Assembly: GCA_963693305.1 (NCBI GenBank)
Contig: OY855905.1
Coordinates: forward strand, 41,050,395 to 41,114,394
Length of the DNA stretch: 64,000 nt
Direction of reading: 5' to 3'
Source of the DNA: Meandrina meandrites
Lineage: Eukaryota; Cnidaria; Anthozoa; Scleractinia; Meandrinidae
Positions 30,154 to 42,684 of this stretch are shown here, in pieces. How positions within the stretch are numbered: position 1 is the stretch's first letter; every line of letters starts with the position of its first letter. The notes under the pieces were generated by a model. That model saw only the letters and a list, made by a program, of their open reading frames with translations. It was not told where the DNA came from and made no database searches. The translations under genes and the position numbers were made by a program.

Positions 30154-33100
30154 CTAAATTATAAAGACCATCTCTGTTTCTTCGGGTGGCCCATCAGTTT
30201 GTGATAGTTCAGCATCACCTCTATGCCAACTATTGTCTCTTTCTCGAGGAGTGGTTCCTGTTCCAGAGGGCAAATCTGATGACACTTCATGAGCTCCAGC
30301 TGATGTGGAACTCTGTTCATCCTCACCCTGAGATGAAGGAACCTCATGAGGGGACACACTTTCATTTGAAGTCTCCTCATCTATATCAACTCCAGCGTTA
30401 ATGCTAGCAGTGTTTCGTTGATTGCCGGTTGTAGTGTTTGTATTATCAGTAGCAATATCAACATTGACCTCTTCTTCATTTGTGGCAAGCCCAGGATAAG
30501 GTGGTGGTGGTGTTGAATTGTCATCTTCATCAGAACTGCTGCTGTCACTTGATCGAAGACTAAATGATGCTCTTCCAGGCTGGCCATCAGTCACTACTGT
30601 TCCATTACTATTCTGTGCCACCACTAGAGGGCTTGCTTCTGGTGTGGGGAACCTCTCTGGATGATCCATAACTAACACAAAGGAAGTCAGTGAATTTTAA
30701 TCAACGCCCATGATTAGAATCTTTTCAGTGATTTTAAAACTCAGTTCACTAAGCCATCAAGTCATGTTTTCTGAGCTTTTCTAAGCCCAAGATTTCTATA
30801 ATGAGCAAATAGTAAGACCCAGTGATTTACTTTTGATGAACTCACAACCTGATTGACTGGCTTATATATACTAGTTATGCAACGCTTTTGAGTGGTATAC
30901 TGTGGAATATCCCACGAGTCACTTGTATTTTCTCGGTATACACACGAGTCTTTAGGCGAGTGTGTATACGAAGAAAATACAAGTGACAAGTGGGATATTC
31001 CATGGTATAGCACGAGAAAGTGTTGTGTAAAAACAACAACAATGATTCTAATTTGAAGTTCTGATCGTTTTTTTTTTATTCAAAAGGACTCATTAATTAC
31101 CTGTGCTGTAGGAAGGAGGAAAATCGGCCCTGTAGGCATAAGAGTCACTGGTACCCACAACCTGTCTGTCACGATTATTATCTGCTGGATTGGGACCACC
31201 ACAGGAATTACATGCTCCCATCATCATACAGCGCAGCATTCCCACTCCAATAAATACCACAGCACAGAAAATTGCAGCAACGATGCCAGCAGTGGCTTGA
31301 GAAACTGAAGACGCTAAAACGCAACAATTTAAACTCATTCAATTCAAAGTTAACCTGTATTAGAAATACAGTCGGACTCTGCTTTACAGACACTGAAACA
31401 ATCTGGACACAGTTGTCCACCTTGTGGATAAATGTTGACAAAAGAAACTAGGCTATCCACTGGATAGCAATTTATCTGTTATATGCCCTTTGAACAACCA
31501 GGGCCTGGTATTTTCCTTTGTTTTATATTCATAATTGTACCATACACCAAAGTAAAGGGAAATACGAAACTGTAATGGGTAAGATTGAACCACAACTATA
31601 TATTTAGGTATCAGTCACTTCGCTCCATGGTCAGATCACTCTCAGTAACATCGCTCTCACCAAAGTCTCAGATCATGTCATTGAAAAAGTCATATCACTC
31701 CCAAAGTAATGTGACTTTGCTCCATGTTCAGAAAAGTGTAAGTAAATTACAACCAAGTTCGGTCCAAATATATGACCTACATGTAGAATATTTCTCATTC
31801 TTTAAGCATGAGGAAAGTGTGTCTTGGTTGGGAACAATATGACTTTGGCTGGGAGCGATCTAACTGAGAGCGACCTGACCATGGAGCGAACTAACTGCAA
31901 TTCTTTTAATTATTATTAATAATTCCTGTAAGAAACCATTATTAATAAAATTTATTAATTAATTAATAAATTAGTAAACACATTAGGAGCATCAGCAAAC
32001 TAAAGACATGCACTTGCATTGACTCTAACTTACAATCTTTAAAGTTAGTTTCAAAATGGAGAGAAAATCCAGTGTGAGGACTAGAAATAGAATCCACATC
32101 AGAAATAAACTGCACTGTCATGGATGATTCCTCTATCTTGATGGACTGAGGTTTTGTGTCTCCACAGAACTTTCCCTCAAGAACAGCCCCTGAATCTTTG
32201 TTCAGCTGTAGCCGATATATTGCCACATAATCCAAACAGTTTCCACCAACCGGTTTTTGTAGGTCAAAAGCGCTGTCGAATAAAGAACACTTAGTTTTAG
32301 ATAGAAGTCTGAATAATTTGTGGTGGCTGCTTTTCCTCAAAAAACATTAAGTAACGAAGCCAGAGTCGCAGTACTAATGAGAAGTGCAGAGAGATATAAT
32401 TATCTACACAGTCAGAAGTGAAATTCATAAATTGACAAGTCATATTAAGCAGAGTGTCCAATCCGCTTATGAGTCTGTCCCTTACGATCCAGTGAATAAA
32501 GATTGTCAGAGTTTGCAAGCAGAAAGAAGGATTGTGATTGGTTTCTTCTCCCGCTTCTGCTTGCAACTCCAACAATCTAGTTTTCAGTGGATCATAAGCA
32601 ACAAAGTTGTAAGCAGAAATGGAGAAAATGAAAATGCTTTATTCTTCTACCATTCCATCAAACTTATGACTCCACTTACAACTCACCACCCAGCAACCCT
32701 GCAAGTTTATTTTTTCGACTATTTTGCTTGGTTACCAAGGAAAATGGTAAGAATTGGGATCATTGTGTCACTCTCTGATGCACATTTTTGTATACTCTCA
32801 AGGGACTGTTTTAATTTGTCAAGGGAATACTTTTCGCTGTGGGTGATAAAAATGTCACTGGATAGGAATGCGTCAGCAGTTCTCGAGCGGAAGTGTTATT
32901 TTCACGCATCACTCGTCATTTAGCCTGTCTAGCCTTTTGCAAACTACAGGTAGGTATTTTTCAAAGATCTGTGCTATTTAACGATTGAATCGCTTTGTTT
33001 TACATGCTTAAAAGCTGCTGCGAATCTTCATTGTCAGAGGATATTGGCCAATGCTATTTTCTATTGTTACAAATCTATTGTTTGTCGTCTTCATTGAAAG

Positions 33101-36100
33101 AAGTATTTCTAGCTCGTCACGCAATCTTTTGTTTTGACCACAATTCACGGACTTGATCACGACTTAATGCAGCTTCTCAAGACCAGACAGGAAAATGGTA
33201 ATGTACAATATTGCTTCGAACTTAAATGGAATTTTTAGAAGGATCGGTAAAGCCACTTAGTGAAAAATTGACTGCAAAAAGCCGTCGGGCTAAAATTAAA
33301 CTTACGCTTTAGCGTGAATAATGCAGGATCTCACGGCTTCAAAAATATGCAGAATTTTGAAGCTTTGATACATATTTAGTAGCTACATCTTGAAATGAGA
33401 ATTAATCTAAAACAAACTTCCTTCAAGTTTCTTTCATTTGCCCAGTTTACGTTTGGAATTTTAGGCTTCTGAAGCGTATTGATTTGAAAAGCACATGGTG
33501 ACATCTCGTGGGCCGACTTACCATCGCGTTGTTGTTTATTTAATAATTGTGCTCAGTTTACGACCTTTACATGCAAAGATTTACAACTGTACTTCAGAAA
33601 ATGCAAACAAAGACTCAACAAGTATTTGTTTGCTATTAGTTATAGTGATGGAAAGCATGAAAAGCAATGTGAGTGTTAATTATGTGGAAGGAATTCAGTA
33701 GTTTTCCGCTATCTCACGGCACCATGATTCGCAAATTATTATCCCCAATTACCGCTTTTCTGTACCAAGATAATACCACTGGTGGTTAAATAAATGTCAG
33801 TGACAGTTGTACAGAATGAAAACCTACCTTTCACCAGAGTGTTTTGAACTAGTTTTATACTTTGTAGAAAGAGTTCGTGTTTTTGCGAGTTGTTAAAATG
33901 ACGCGCGAAGGTGAAGAAATTTTTTTCACCGTCTTCTAGTTTGGTTTGGGATCAATTTATCAAGGTTGATAATTAACATTTTAAATCATGAATTGGTCTT
34001 TCAGCGTGTCTAGTTGTAATAAAAGTTTACTTCAGAAAGGAATTATTTGTCTGAATTTAGTACGCATATGGTATATTTTTTCCACTCGTTTTTGGGGGGC
34101 TTGGTGTGCGCTAATTAGCCCCCCCGGGGGGGCGGGGTACTCCCATATATGGGCTATATAGGTATGTGCCGCGGGATAGGGTATGTTTTTTGAGGTTCTC
34201 GGTCCTTAAATAGGGCGGGAAATAGGGTATCACTTTTGTTCCTTTTGGTATTGTGTCCCCAGTGTGATCCTTAGATAGGGTACCTTAATTCTATCAGCTA
34301 AAATAAACGCCCACGTCAGTAAGTATCAACAAAGCGATTTTGAAAGATTTGAGCTTTGCTGTGCGCGGTTAGCCATTATTTGAGTCGAAACGCAATGCTT
34401 CTCCACCCCTTGAATAGGGTGTCAATATTTTCGAGTTTGGGCCTTGTTAGGGTGAGAACGTTCGCGGCACACCCCTATCCGAAATTTAGGGGAGTACCCC
34501 CCCCCCCCCCCCCCCCGAGATTAAAGCCTTCTGGACTGTGAGTCAATGGGTTTTAATGCATCACAAATCACTTTCAATAGTAACATTTCCCCAACGCATA
34601 CTCCATGGAAAATAGTCGAATCTCGAAGAGATCTTTGATTTTCCTTAGTAGCCATTTGGCCACCGACTGCTCAAGTTTGGTTGCCAGTGAAAAATTTAAG
34701 TCGCTTAATTAAGCTCAAGCTTTCAATCCTTCTTCTCAATTTTAGTCGCCAGGCTGGCGACTCCTGTTCCAATTTAGTCGCCAGCTCCAAAATTTTAGTC
34801 GCCATGGCAACTAAAATGGTCTTAACTTGGGGGGTTGCCACCCAGGTGTATAAACAACCACCAATGAAAATACCTAAAAAAAATCATATTGCTGTTCAGA
34901 ATATCAGGAAAACATATCTATTTTTTTGATATTGTTTTTAATTGATATATAAAAAAATTACAAAATCTTCTGGAAGAGCATGCCCCTGGCCAGCAGACCA
35001 CCCCAGAAAGAAACATTCTTGCTCTTGGGGGAGATAACAACTTCTACAGTATCTTTTTTGTGTTTGTCTAAAGACATTTCTCTAGCAGGGAAAGAATTGA
35101 GCATGGAAAAGAGACTTCTGTTTACAGAGAAAGGTGCCTATAGCATCCCCTGCTCTTGTGTGATTTTCTGTATGATCCAACCTTACCTAAATGAGATCCT
35201 GATGTTCTCCACAGACCCTTCAACGGACACAGTCCAGATACAATTCTGTCCATTAGGGTATTGCTTGGGGTAACTAGGAGATTGAATGGTTCCTGACGAA
35301 CTGGTGATGTGACCACCACAATCCCCTAATACTAAAAATTAAGGAGAAAAAATAGTTTCATCAGACTAAGAGAAATATCACAAGGCTGCTGCCTAAGGAA
35401 ATTTCTAAGGAGCCCTTCGGGCTCCTAACATCAAAAGTTAGGAGCCCAAGCCATTACTTTAGGAGCCCAGCCTAAAAGTTGCCATGGTCGATTCTCGGGG
35501 GAGGGGGGGTGGGGTAAAAGAAAAAAAACTAGGAGAGGGGTCTGGGGAGCAGCCCCCCCCCCCCCCCCCCCCCCCCCCGCACCGTCCCCTTCCACATGCA
35601 TACACATTTTATTTTGTCAGTAGAGCCTTTGTACGTGAACAGAAAACTCCTTCGGACAAGATTTTTTTCTGAAAGCTTCTGAAGGTAACCTCCCTCAAAT
35701 AGTTGTGTGAGAAATTCCAGCTTTCTTAACTTGAAAGTTTATTTAACCGAGCCTCTCCTTCGATAAAACCCTATTTACACTGATTGGGTGACATGAACAG
35801 GAGTGTGTATATTAGAAAGTTTCTGTAGGATTAAAATGAGTTTGCAAATCCAACCAGTAAATTGTGCTGTGATGAATGTTGGATAAAGTAAGTTAAAAAT
35901 GTGTAGAACAAATAAAACAATGTTTAATAGGAGTTTTGAACATCCAAAGTTTTGAAGCAAAATCAATGAAGCATGAAGCAGCAAAATTATTATTTCAAGC
36001 TCACTAAAGAACTTGAATTATTGTTAGTAATTAAGGTTTAACAGAACCAAGATTACAATTTAGCAGGTCTATTTGAATGTTAAGGCAAAGGTAATAAAAA

Positions 36101-38576
36101 GTCAAAACACCTGTGTAAACACTTTAATTAAATTCTGATCTTATCTACATTTCATAATCAGTTGTCAAAAATAGAAGCACAACTTTAAAGCAAGGGACTG
36201 CAAACGAAAATGCTGCTAATGTAGGATCCAGCAAGGGATCTGATCAGCGTGATCAGCGTGGTGTCTCACAAAGTTTACTTTTTATGTAGTACGATCAGCC
36301 TTGCAGTATTGTTTGTCATTTATCATTTTCATGCTGATCAGATCCCTTGCTGGATCCTACATTAGCAGCATTTTCGTTTGCGGTCCCTTGCTTTAAAGTT
36401 GTGCTTTTATGTATTTTTTGGACCGTAGATCTTTTTAGATCCGATATGCTGCGTTTTTATTCAGCATGGTTGCGTCCATGCGCTTAAATGTTCGGAATGG
36501 CCGTGCCATCCACATTTAGTACAATTCGCTTTGTGGGACATCATCGTGACACTTTGGTCTTCTTGTCCCCCGAAACACGTGATGTGGCAGTGCGTGATTC
36601 GGGGGACAAGTGAGTTCAAAGTACGGAACTTGATATAGTGTACATTGGGCAATCTATTTGCGTTGGCTCTTTCGCTGGCATTATTTAGATTTGCTACACC
36701 GTGCTGACGAGTTCCAAAAAGAACGAAACAGCTGTCCACGGTTGCAATCCCACTATATCGGTTCTAGTCGTGTTGGTGTCTCACAAAGTTTACTTTTTAT
36801 GTAGTACGATCAGCCTTGCAGTATTGTTTGTCAAAAATAGACCAGAAAAACTAAGTTGTGAAAATAAAAACAGTTTCTAGGCTTATCAAATGAGTTGCTT
36901 ATACAATAGATTTTAGTAGTTTTAAAAACAATTCATGTTATTCAAACTGTTTTCAGCAAAGTTTCTAGCACATTATTATTTTCAAGAGTAATGTTCTCCT
37001 TGCACGGTTCAATAACCGAGATAAAACACGAAACAGTTCGAATGAACAAACAAACAAACTTGATCCACAAAAAGCGGTAGCTGATAAGAATGTCACAGAA
37101 AAGGCACACATTTTCTGTTGTTATGAAATTAAGAGTTCTCTAAAGTGAAAAAATAAAAGTTTGAGTTAAATAACAAGCTTAATTACAGTAATTCGTAAGT
37201 GTAACATCAAAACATTCTGCACATTATTTTAGGCTTGTTGAAAAGGTTTTTGTATCAAGCATTTGCAGATTAAAATTGTCATGATCAGACCTGATGCATG
37301 AATGGCCGGGAGATTGATTTCACTTTTGTATCCGTAAAATGTTTACTTCACATTCACTATAAACTCCTCCAAAATCCTCCAAAACATCAACGTAGTGAAC
37401 GAAACGTGAAGCAGCCCATAATACTATTCACTCTTCATTCCATATTTGGGAGTCAGTCCCAGTCCTAAACAGTCGAAAATAATTGGTTTTCGAAGTTGCA
37501 CGTATTTATACGCTAAAATTATCTCTATTGTGGACAATTTTAGTATTTCCGTTTTGAAATGAAGCGCTTATGGTTTTAAACGGGATATATCTTACGCCAG
37601 TGGAACAAAGTTACAAGGAAATTGAAGACATTAGATGAGAATGGAACATCTATGCTTAGGCGCCCATCCGGGCTCCTTGAACAAAAATTTAGTCGCCCGC
37701 ACTCGTAACTTAGGCGCCCCAGGCGACCGGGCGCCCGTTAGGCAGCAGCCTTGTATCATAACAGGGACGTAGGACCAAGCGCCACAAAGGTCCGCTTTAT
37801 CACTCTTAGAACGCAGGAAAAGTGGACTTCAACAACTTGACCTGTCAAAACTTCCCAGGCCCTGTCATAAGTACTTTCAATATTGGTTAAATGTTGGCTC
37901 AACCTGCCAGAGTCAACTCCAGCCCTTTCCCTTGACCAGGAGGCCACACCAATGCTCTTAGAAAGAAGCATTCAAGTCAAGGAGTAGTTTTTAGGTTGAG
38001 AAAATTGCAAACTGTGAAGATACAATCACTGTAACATAAAACAGAAAAATGAGCCCAGTCAGTGTGAGAGGTATTTTTGTGCTGCTCCTGATTGGGCCAT
38101 TTCATGTGCCGACTGACCAACTGCCCCTGGATCTCTGAGAATGATCCATTGAAATATGCTTTTTCTGTTTTGCAAAATGACTTACCTTCACCAAAAAAGA
38201 AGCCAAGAACAAGCAGATTTACTGAAAAGGAATTAACAAGAATAAAAATAAATTATTCAATTGAAAATTGATAACACTGTAAACTGAAGGAGGGTAGTTG
38301 TTAATTTGACACCCTTCACCTGAAATAGAAAAAAAACATCGGGAAGCTTTTCGGCTTAAATGTATTAATCTAATTATGTCAACATTTTTTCTGTGGTGCA
38401 CGTTTATCTTAATCGCCGAGCGTTCTAACTTCATCTACTTAGCGCAAATCAACAGGGGGGCCAACATGGCCGCTAGTACTCGGTAGAGATTTGCACCGGA
38501 TACAACTGTACACTTACGGTATTTCATTATACAAAAAAACCTCGCATCTTAACTTACCGACGACAGCAGGAATCAT
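30154..38576 (-). CDS. CUB-domain type I membrane protein with two PPxY motifs, complete, 6 exons
   Basis: Exons, high to low: 38576-38558, 38221-38186, 35325-35187, 32272-32034, 31313-31101, 30671-30154. Phases agree and give 387 residues. A hydrophobic signal peptide (about 1-18, VVVNLLVLGFFFG) is followed by one CUB domain (about 21-143) with the usual cysteine pairs C21/C47 and C77/C101, and YPKQYPNGQNCIW as the typical CUB opening. One membrane segment lies at about 153-171. The cytoplasmic tail has a Cys-rich juxtamembrane patch, PPSY at 210-213 and PPPY at 271-274, plus a Ser/Asp/Glu-rich stretch (SSDSSSSDEDDN). PPxY motifs bind WW domains of NEDD4-type ubiquitin ligases, so regulated trafficking is a reasonable inference. 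No named vertebrate orthologue is recognised. Introns 2-4 are full of inverted-repeat elements. Confidence 0.85.
30893..31010. repeat. Fold-back element, 50 bp arms
   Basis: The left arm (30894-30948, containing GGAATATCCCACGAG and CACTTGTATTTTCTC) pairs with the right arm (30957-31009, containing GAAAATACAAGTGACAAG and GGGATATTCCA) around an 8-base loop. It lies in the last intron of the CUB gene. Confidence 0.8.
31612..31896. mobile_element. MITE with TTCGCTCCATGGTCAG inverted ends
   Basis: CAGTCACTTCGCTCCATGGT at the left and the complement of CAGTTAGTTCGCTCCATGGT at the right are terminal inverted repeats of about 35 bp, both continuing into CTCTCAGT. The element is 285 bp, non-coding, and lies in the CUB gene intron between exons 4 and 5. 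Confidence 0.75.
34110..34520. mobile_element. Inverted-repeat element, GGGGTACTCCC ends
   Basis: The left end has CGGGGGGGCGGGGTACTCCC and the right end GGGGAGTACCCCC followed by a C-run, a loose terminal inverted repeat. The interior has repeated ATAGGGT words. It lies in the CUB gene intron between exons 3 and 4. Confidence 0.55.
34621..34850. repeat. Dispersed repeat of GTCGCCA words, copy A
   Basis: Nearly the same sequence occurs at 51485-51680: TTTCCTTAGTAGCCATTTGG, GCCACCGACTGCTCAAGTTT, then TTTTAGTCGCCAGG and GGTCTTAACTTGG. It has repeated TTTTAGTCGCCA motifs but no terminal inverted repeat. It lies in the CUB gene. Confidence 0.75.
36174..36407. repeat. Palindrome with 74 bp arms
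   Basis: The left arm 36174-36247 and right arm 36333-36407 are near-perfect complements (core TAGGATCCAGCAAGGGATCT). The 85-base loop contains 36261-36318, which recurs in direct orientation at 36776-36833, there followed by the same AAAATAG that precedes the left arm. This looks like a hairpin insertion with local duplication. Confidence 0.8.
36562..36610. repeat. Perfect hairpin CTTGTCCCCCGAA
   Basis: CTTGTCCCCCGAA (36562-36574) is complemented exactly by TTCGGGGGACAAG (36598-36610), with a further ACACG/CGTGA partial pair inside. Confidence 0.75.
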
Positions 38577-41500
38577 GTTAACAAACAGAAGTCACCAGTG
38601 TCTAAGTTCCAGAAGAAGAGCACTTGGCATTAGAATCATATGCCGCTCCCTTTAGCTTTGCAAAGAACAATGTCAACCCGCGAAATTCCAAATGAACAAT
38701 CCACTAACGATCGAACAATCCACAAATATATAGAACTCCAAGAGCATTTCATGAACTGAAATTGTCTTGATAACGATAGCAAGCCAGGTTTAAGAGCGTT
38801 ACAACTTGTGTTGAATCCGTTTGTTTATGGGCGAACATATTTTCAACCCTGCGTGAAAATTTTACTAATTTGACCCTTGCCAGGGGGAACTGTTTCAATC
38901 GAATTGAAGTCTTTCTTTGGATGAAAATGTCATCAACAGATCCTCTGCATTTCTCTCTTGTTGGCAAGGGGAAGCACAAACACACAAAAAGGGTTTAAAA
39001 ACGGACGCAATATAAAAATAATGGCAACCCCAGGCGTTTTGTATATGATGAAAGGCGTATTTGTGGCCGTATTTGTCAGTTCGCTCGTTCCAGGGGTATT
39101 TCCTGCTCCTCGGTAATCGCAGACCGAGCTTGGAACTGACAACCTTCTCCCTCCTTTCTTCCGATCTGAAAAAAAACTGCTGCAGTCTCCTCGCTGTTTC
39201 CAAGTTTTAAATTCATGGAGAATTCACGGAATATCGTATCGACGTTGAGATAATGAGCAGGGGACCTTCGCTATTGGATATCCAGCCTTTGCAGTGTTTA
39301 AAGGTCAAATGAACCAAAATTTCGACATTCTTTCTTTAGCAATTTTAAAGCAACCAAACGCTAGAAGAACTCGTTATTAACTAAACCTTATGGGTTTCTG
39401 ACTAAACTTAATAAGAAATTTTGCTTTCTGAGCCTTAAAGCGCGAACTATAGCAAAAACTACGAAGATTTCCGAAGACTTCACGAAAACGTTTCCAAAAT
39501 GACCGCGCACTGGAATGGAAGGAATGGATCGAGCTTTGAATTATGTGACGTAATAGTTTTATTTCACAGCTTTGCGATCGAAGGGACGATCGTCGTTTAA
39601 AGAGCGAATAATGTAAAGTTTGAGAGTTTGAGTCAGTCTGAGTAATTCTGAAAGAATCTAAGCTTTTTTTTTAAACATGGTTGTTATATTTTTTAATACA
39701 TTGTAATCCAGTTTCAAAGATTAAGTGTTATTGTCAGAGAAAACCGGGCAGGGGCAAAAGATCGAGGTCGCCCGTTTACCGTCATCTTTTCACAGAAAAA
39801 AAGCTACCTGAAAAGATTAGGAATGGTGGCATTTGCAGAAGTAGACGTTCGTTTTTCTTCGAGAAATCACCATTCCATTATTTTGGGCACTCCAGCGGCT
39901 AAAAATAACCGAGATCTCGGGCAACTTTGCGTAACCGTAAAACACACCTCGTATGACTCCTAAAAGCTCTTGTATTTTTTCTATGACATTGATCCCTTTA
40001 TAAGTTGATTAAGATATATTAAACCTTCTTTGCTTTAATACTGTGTTTTTTACGTGGCGCTAAAAACGCCACTGAATCGTTAATGAGTGTCACCCAAATA
40101 TGAGTCATTTTCAGTCGACTGTTTCAAAAAAGTGCGGCAGTTTATTTTTAAAGTAAAACCATTTTCCGATAGTATTTTGTGCTCTTAACAAAATCCAGTT
40201 TAGTTAAAATTGGTATCTAGGAGTAAATCGGAGTAAGCGGCATCTGAAACTGCATACCGTTACGATTTTCAGTTAAAAATATTTCCCGCCAAATTGAATA
40301 TCATTTTTTCGAGTTTCTGTGTTTGTGGTCCAAAATTAACTAAAAGTAGATCCGTTGATTTCGGGATCAAGCATTGACACTGTACTATCATAATAAGATA
40401 TGTAAACTTTTCAAATCTCCTTATTAACACTCGGTAAGTTACTAAGTTTTAAAACAGGTCGCTTAATTTTCCCGCGAAAGTTTTATCATTTTCATTCGTC
40501 ACGCTGCATGGCTGCATGGTAAAACCGGACTATATCCTCAGTAAATGGTTTTTAATCTGCTAGGAAACTGGAAGCACATATATCGAAAAGAGAATCGAGA
40601 CTTCCCCTAAATTAGTTAAACAAACTTTGAATGAATTTTGTTTACACTCTGTGTATCCCCCGACTTTACCGAATGCGTGACGCGTCACGAATTAAAAGGG
40701 CAGACGACAGGTGTTTCAAAAGGTTTGTTTAGAGTTCTTCTTGGCTTTGAAATCATGAACTGTTCTTTCCGATCAGAAGAATCGCCTTGCAGTCAGGTGT
40801 TGGAATTGGTAGAAGAATCCACATCTAACAAAGTCTAGAACAATGTCGGTCTCAGAGACCGCGTCCCTCATGACCAGCAGTCGGGAAAACCACCTGTTGT
40901 CAGATGCACAGAAATATACCTGTTGGGTAGTAGTTCGAGTTCTCGCAGCCTTTCATAAACATAAAATAAGATGTAAAAAACACCGATTCCTCTGGTGAAA
41001 TTGAAAATAGCGAAAGCTGTTGAAAAATTAAGACTAGAACGCTTGCAAAATAGTCTTTGGATGATACGTTGATGTTCATGAACTCAGAGAATTGAATGTT
41101 AAAAAATACCCGCTTAATCAGACAGTTGTTTTATAAAGACAGTCCTGATCAGCATCAAGAGCTCAGCGTAAATTTTCAAGACTAGGCATGTTCTATGAAG
41201 GATCTTGAAAACATAGACTGTGAGGAATAAACGCTGTGAAGGCTTGATAATGTTTCAGGTACATTTGAAACACTGTAGACTCGAATACATCTCTATCGGT
41301 ATGGTAATAATTATAAAGAAAATTACTGATTCTGATCAAATATACTTAGTCAACTTGGACAGTGAACATGAAAATCGTTTGTTTTATGAATCATTCAGTT
41401 TATGAATCTTTTTTTTACGAATAATTCAGCAATTATTAACATATCTACTGAGACAGACGTCAGTACTGAACAATTCATGTCCACGAGCGAGAGACCACAG

Positions 41501-42684
41501 AATGTTATCCAATATTTGTCTACTTGAATGGTTCGTAGAATAACGAAAGTAAAACGTAGTTTTTTTTTCCTGACAGAAAAAAAAGATGATACATTTTTTT
41601 CGCATCGATCAATCTCTCTAACTGAGCGTTTTGTAACATGAATATTGCCTAAGAAATGGTTCTCATTCAAGTTTAATTTTCTCCTTTGGTAAGACCGCGC
41701 TCTCGCTCGCTCGCAATCATTTGCACCCTTTTCAAAGAAAAGAATAATGTAGAACTGTTGAACAATGCAGACTGGTGATACAACCCTAAAAATACGTCGC
41801 AGCTCGTGGTGGAAACATTTCACAATAATTCATGACCTGAAGAAGAATTTTTTTTGTTGCTGTATTGCCATTTTTGTCAATTATTTTTACATCAGTATAT
41901 TTCTTGATCATTAGTACTTTTTGGGAGGTAACCCATGCCTCTTAAGCGCGGCACATCAAGCTTATTCTATCCAGTTGTAAACTAGAAAGTTAGAAATATC
42001 GAATAAAGTAAACTGACTCAGTTTAACTTCGCATTTTAATTTTGCGATGGTTACGATTTTAGCTTTCTATTTCGTTGTCTCATTCATCGGTCATTATTTG
42101 CTTTAAAAGACCTTAAAATCATCGTAGAAAAACCAGTGTGTTAAATAATTTATCAACCACATAAGTAGAGTATGTCTGTCTGATTTAAAAGAGATTTTTC
42201 TTTGGTTTTATATCACAATACAACTGAAAGGAGAAAATGAAATCTAGAACTCACTTTCTATTGTAAGATCGTTCCAAGGTAGCGTGAAAATGTCTTAAAT
42301 ATGAAGCGATAATTTTTTGGTTCTGCATTTAATATTTTCCAGCCTAGCTCTTGAAATTGATTGCAGAGAAAAACAAATCGGTCTTCACCAGTCTCAGAAA
42401 ACAAAACGAGTGACTATCAAATTTTACTGTTGCGGCGCAGTACTTAACTCTGATGCTGCATTGGAACATTTCAAATAAAACCTGAATTGGTTTGTTTAAA
42501 CTCTGATCATTCCTACCTTTCTCTTGGAACTTGTATAACGGATCACAGCGCGATGGGAAAATACTTCTTCAAGTACTGACTGAGAATGGAGCGAGTTGGT
42601 CGTATTTAAACCCTTTAGGTGTGGATTTAATTATGCCTTTGCGTGCGGTAGCGCTGTTTTGCTTTACGGGTGAAAATGCATCAA

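Larger units (their letters stand above)
35380..37754. mobile_element. 2.4 kb element bounded by ACAAGGCTGCTGCCTAA inverted repeats
   Basis: ACAAGGCTGCTGCCTAA at 35380-35396 has its complement at 37738-37754. Subterminal blocks (GGAGCCCTTCGGGCTCC at left, GGGCGCCCGTTAGG at right) resemble AGTCGCC/GGCGCC repeats elsewhere in the window. Two internal hairpins (36174-36407 and 36562-36610) suggest nested insertions. No transposase was recognised; a 92-codon minus-strand frame at 36461-36739 has several Cys and His but no assignable domain. It fills most of CUB gene intron 2. Confidence 0.5.

Noticed and set aside
32384..32923. Open frame of 179 codons on the plus strand, the longest uninterrupted frame in the window
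   Set aside because: It has no recognisable domain and an odd composition, and lies antisense in a CUB gene intron. No conserved motif or splice context supports it.
36461..36739. 92-codon frame with several Cys and His residues
   Set aside because: The Cys/His spacing fits no zinc-finger class I know, and it lies inside a repeat element.
38895..39203. Overlapping frames of 102, 78 and 69 codons upstream of the CUB gene
   Set aside because: Several overlapping frames with no domain and a repeat-like flavour. They do not splice in phase to the CUB exons.
40638..40838. 66-codon frame kept in both palindrome arms
   Set aside because: Recent duplication of the arm explains the conservation. 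No domain was recognised and no splice partners were found.
41395..41823. 142-codon minus-strand frame with a mirrored version at 45549-45975
   Set aside because: Its similarity is explained by the palindrome, and the mirrored copy is frameshifted. Composition is low-complexity with no known motif.
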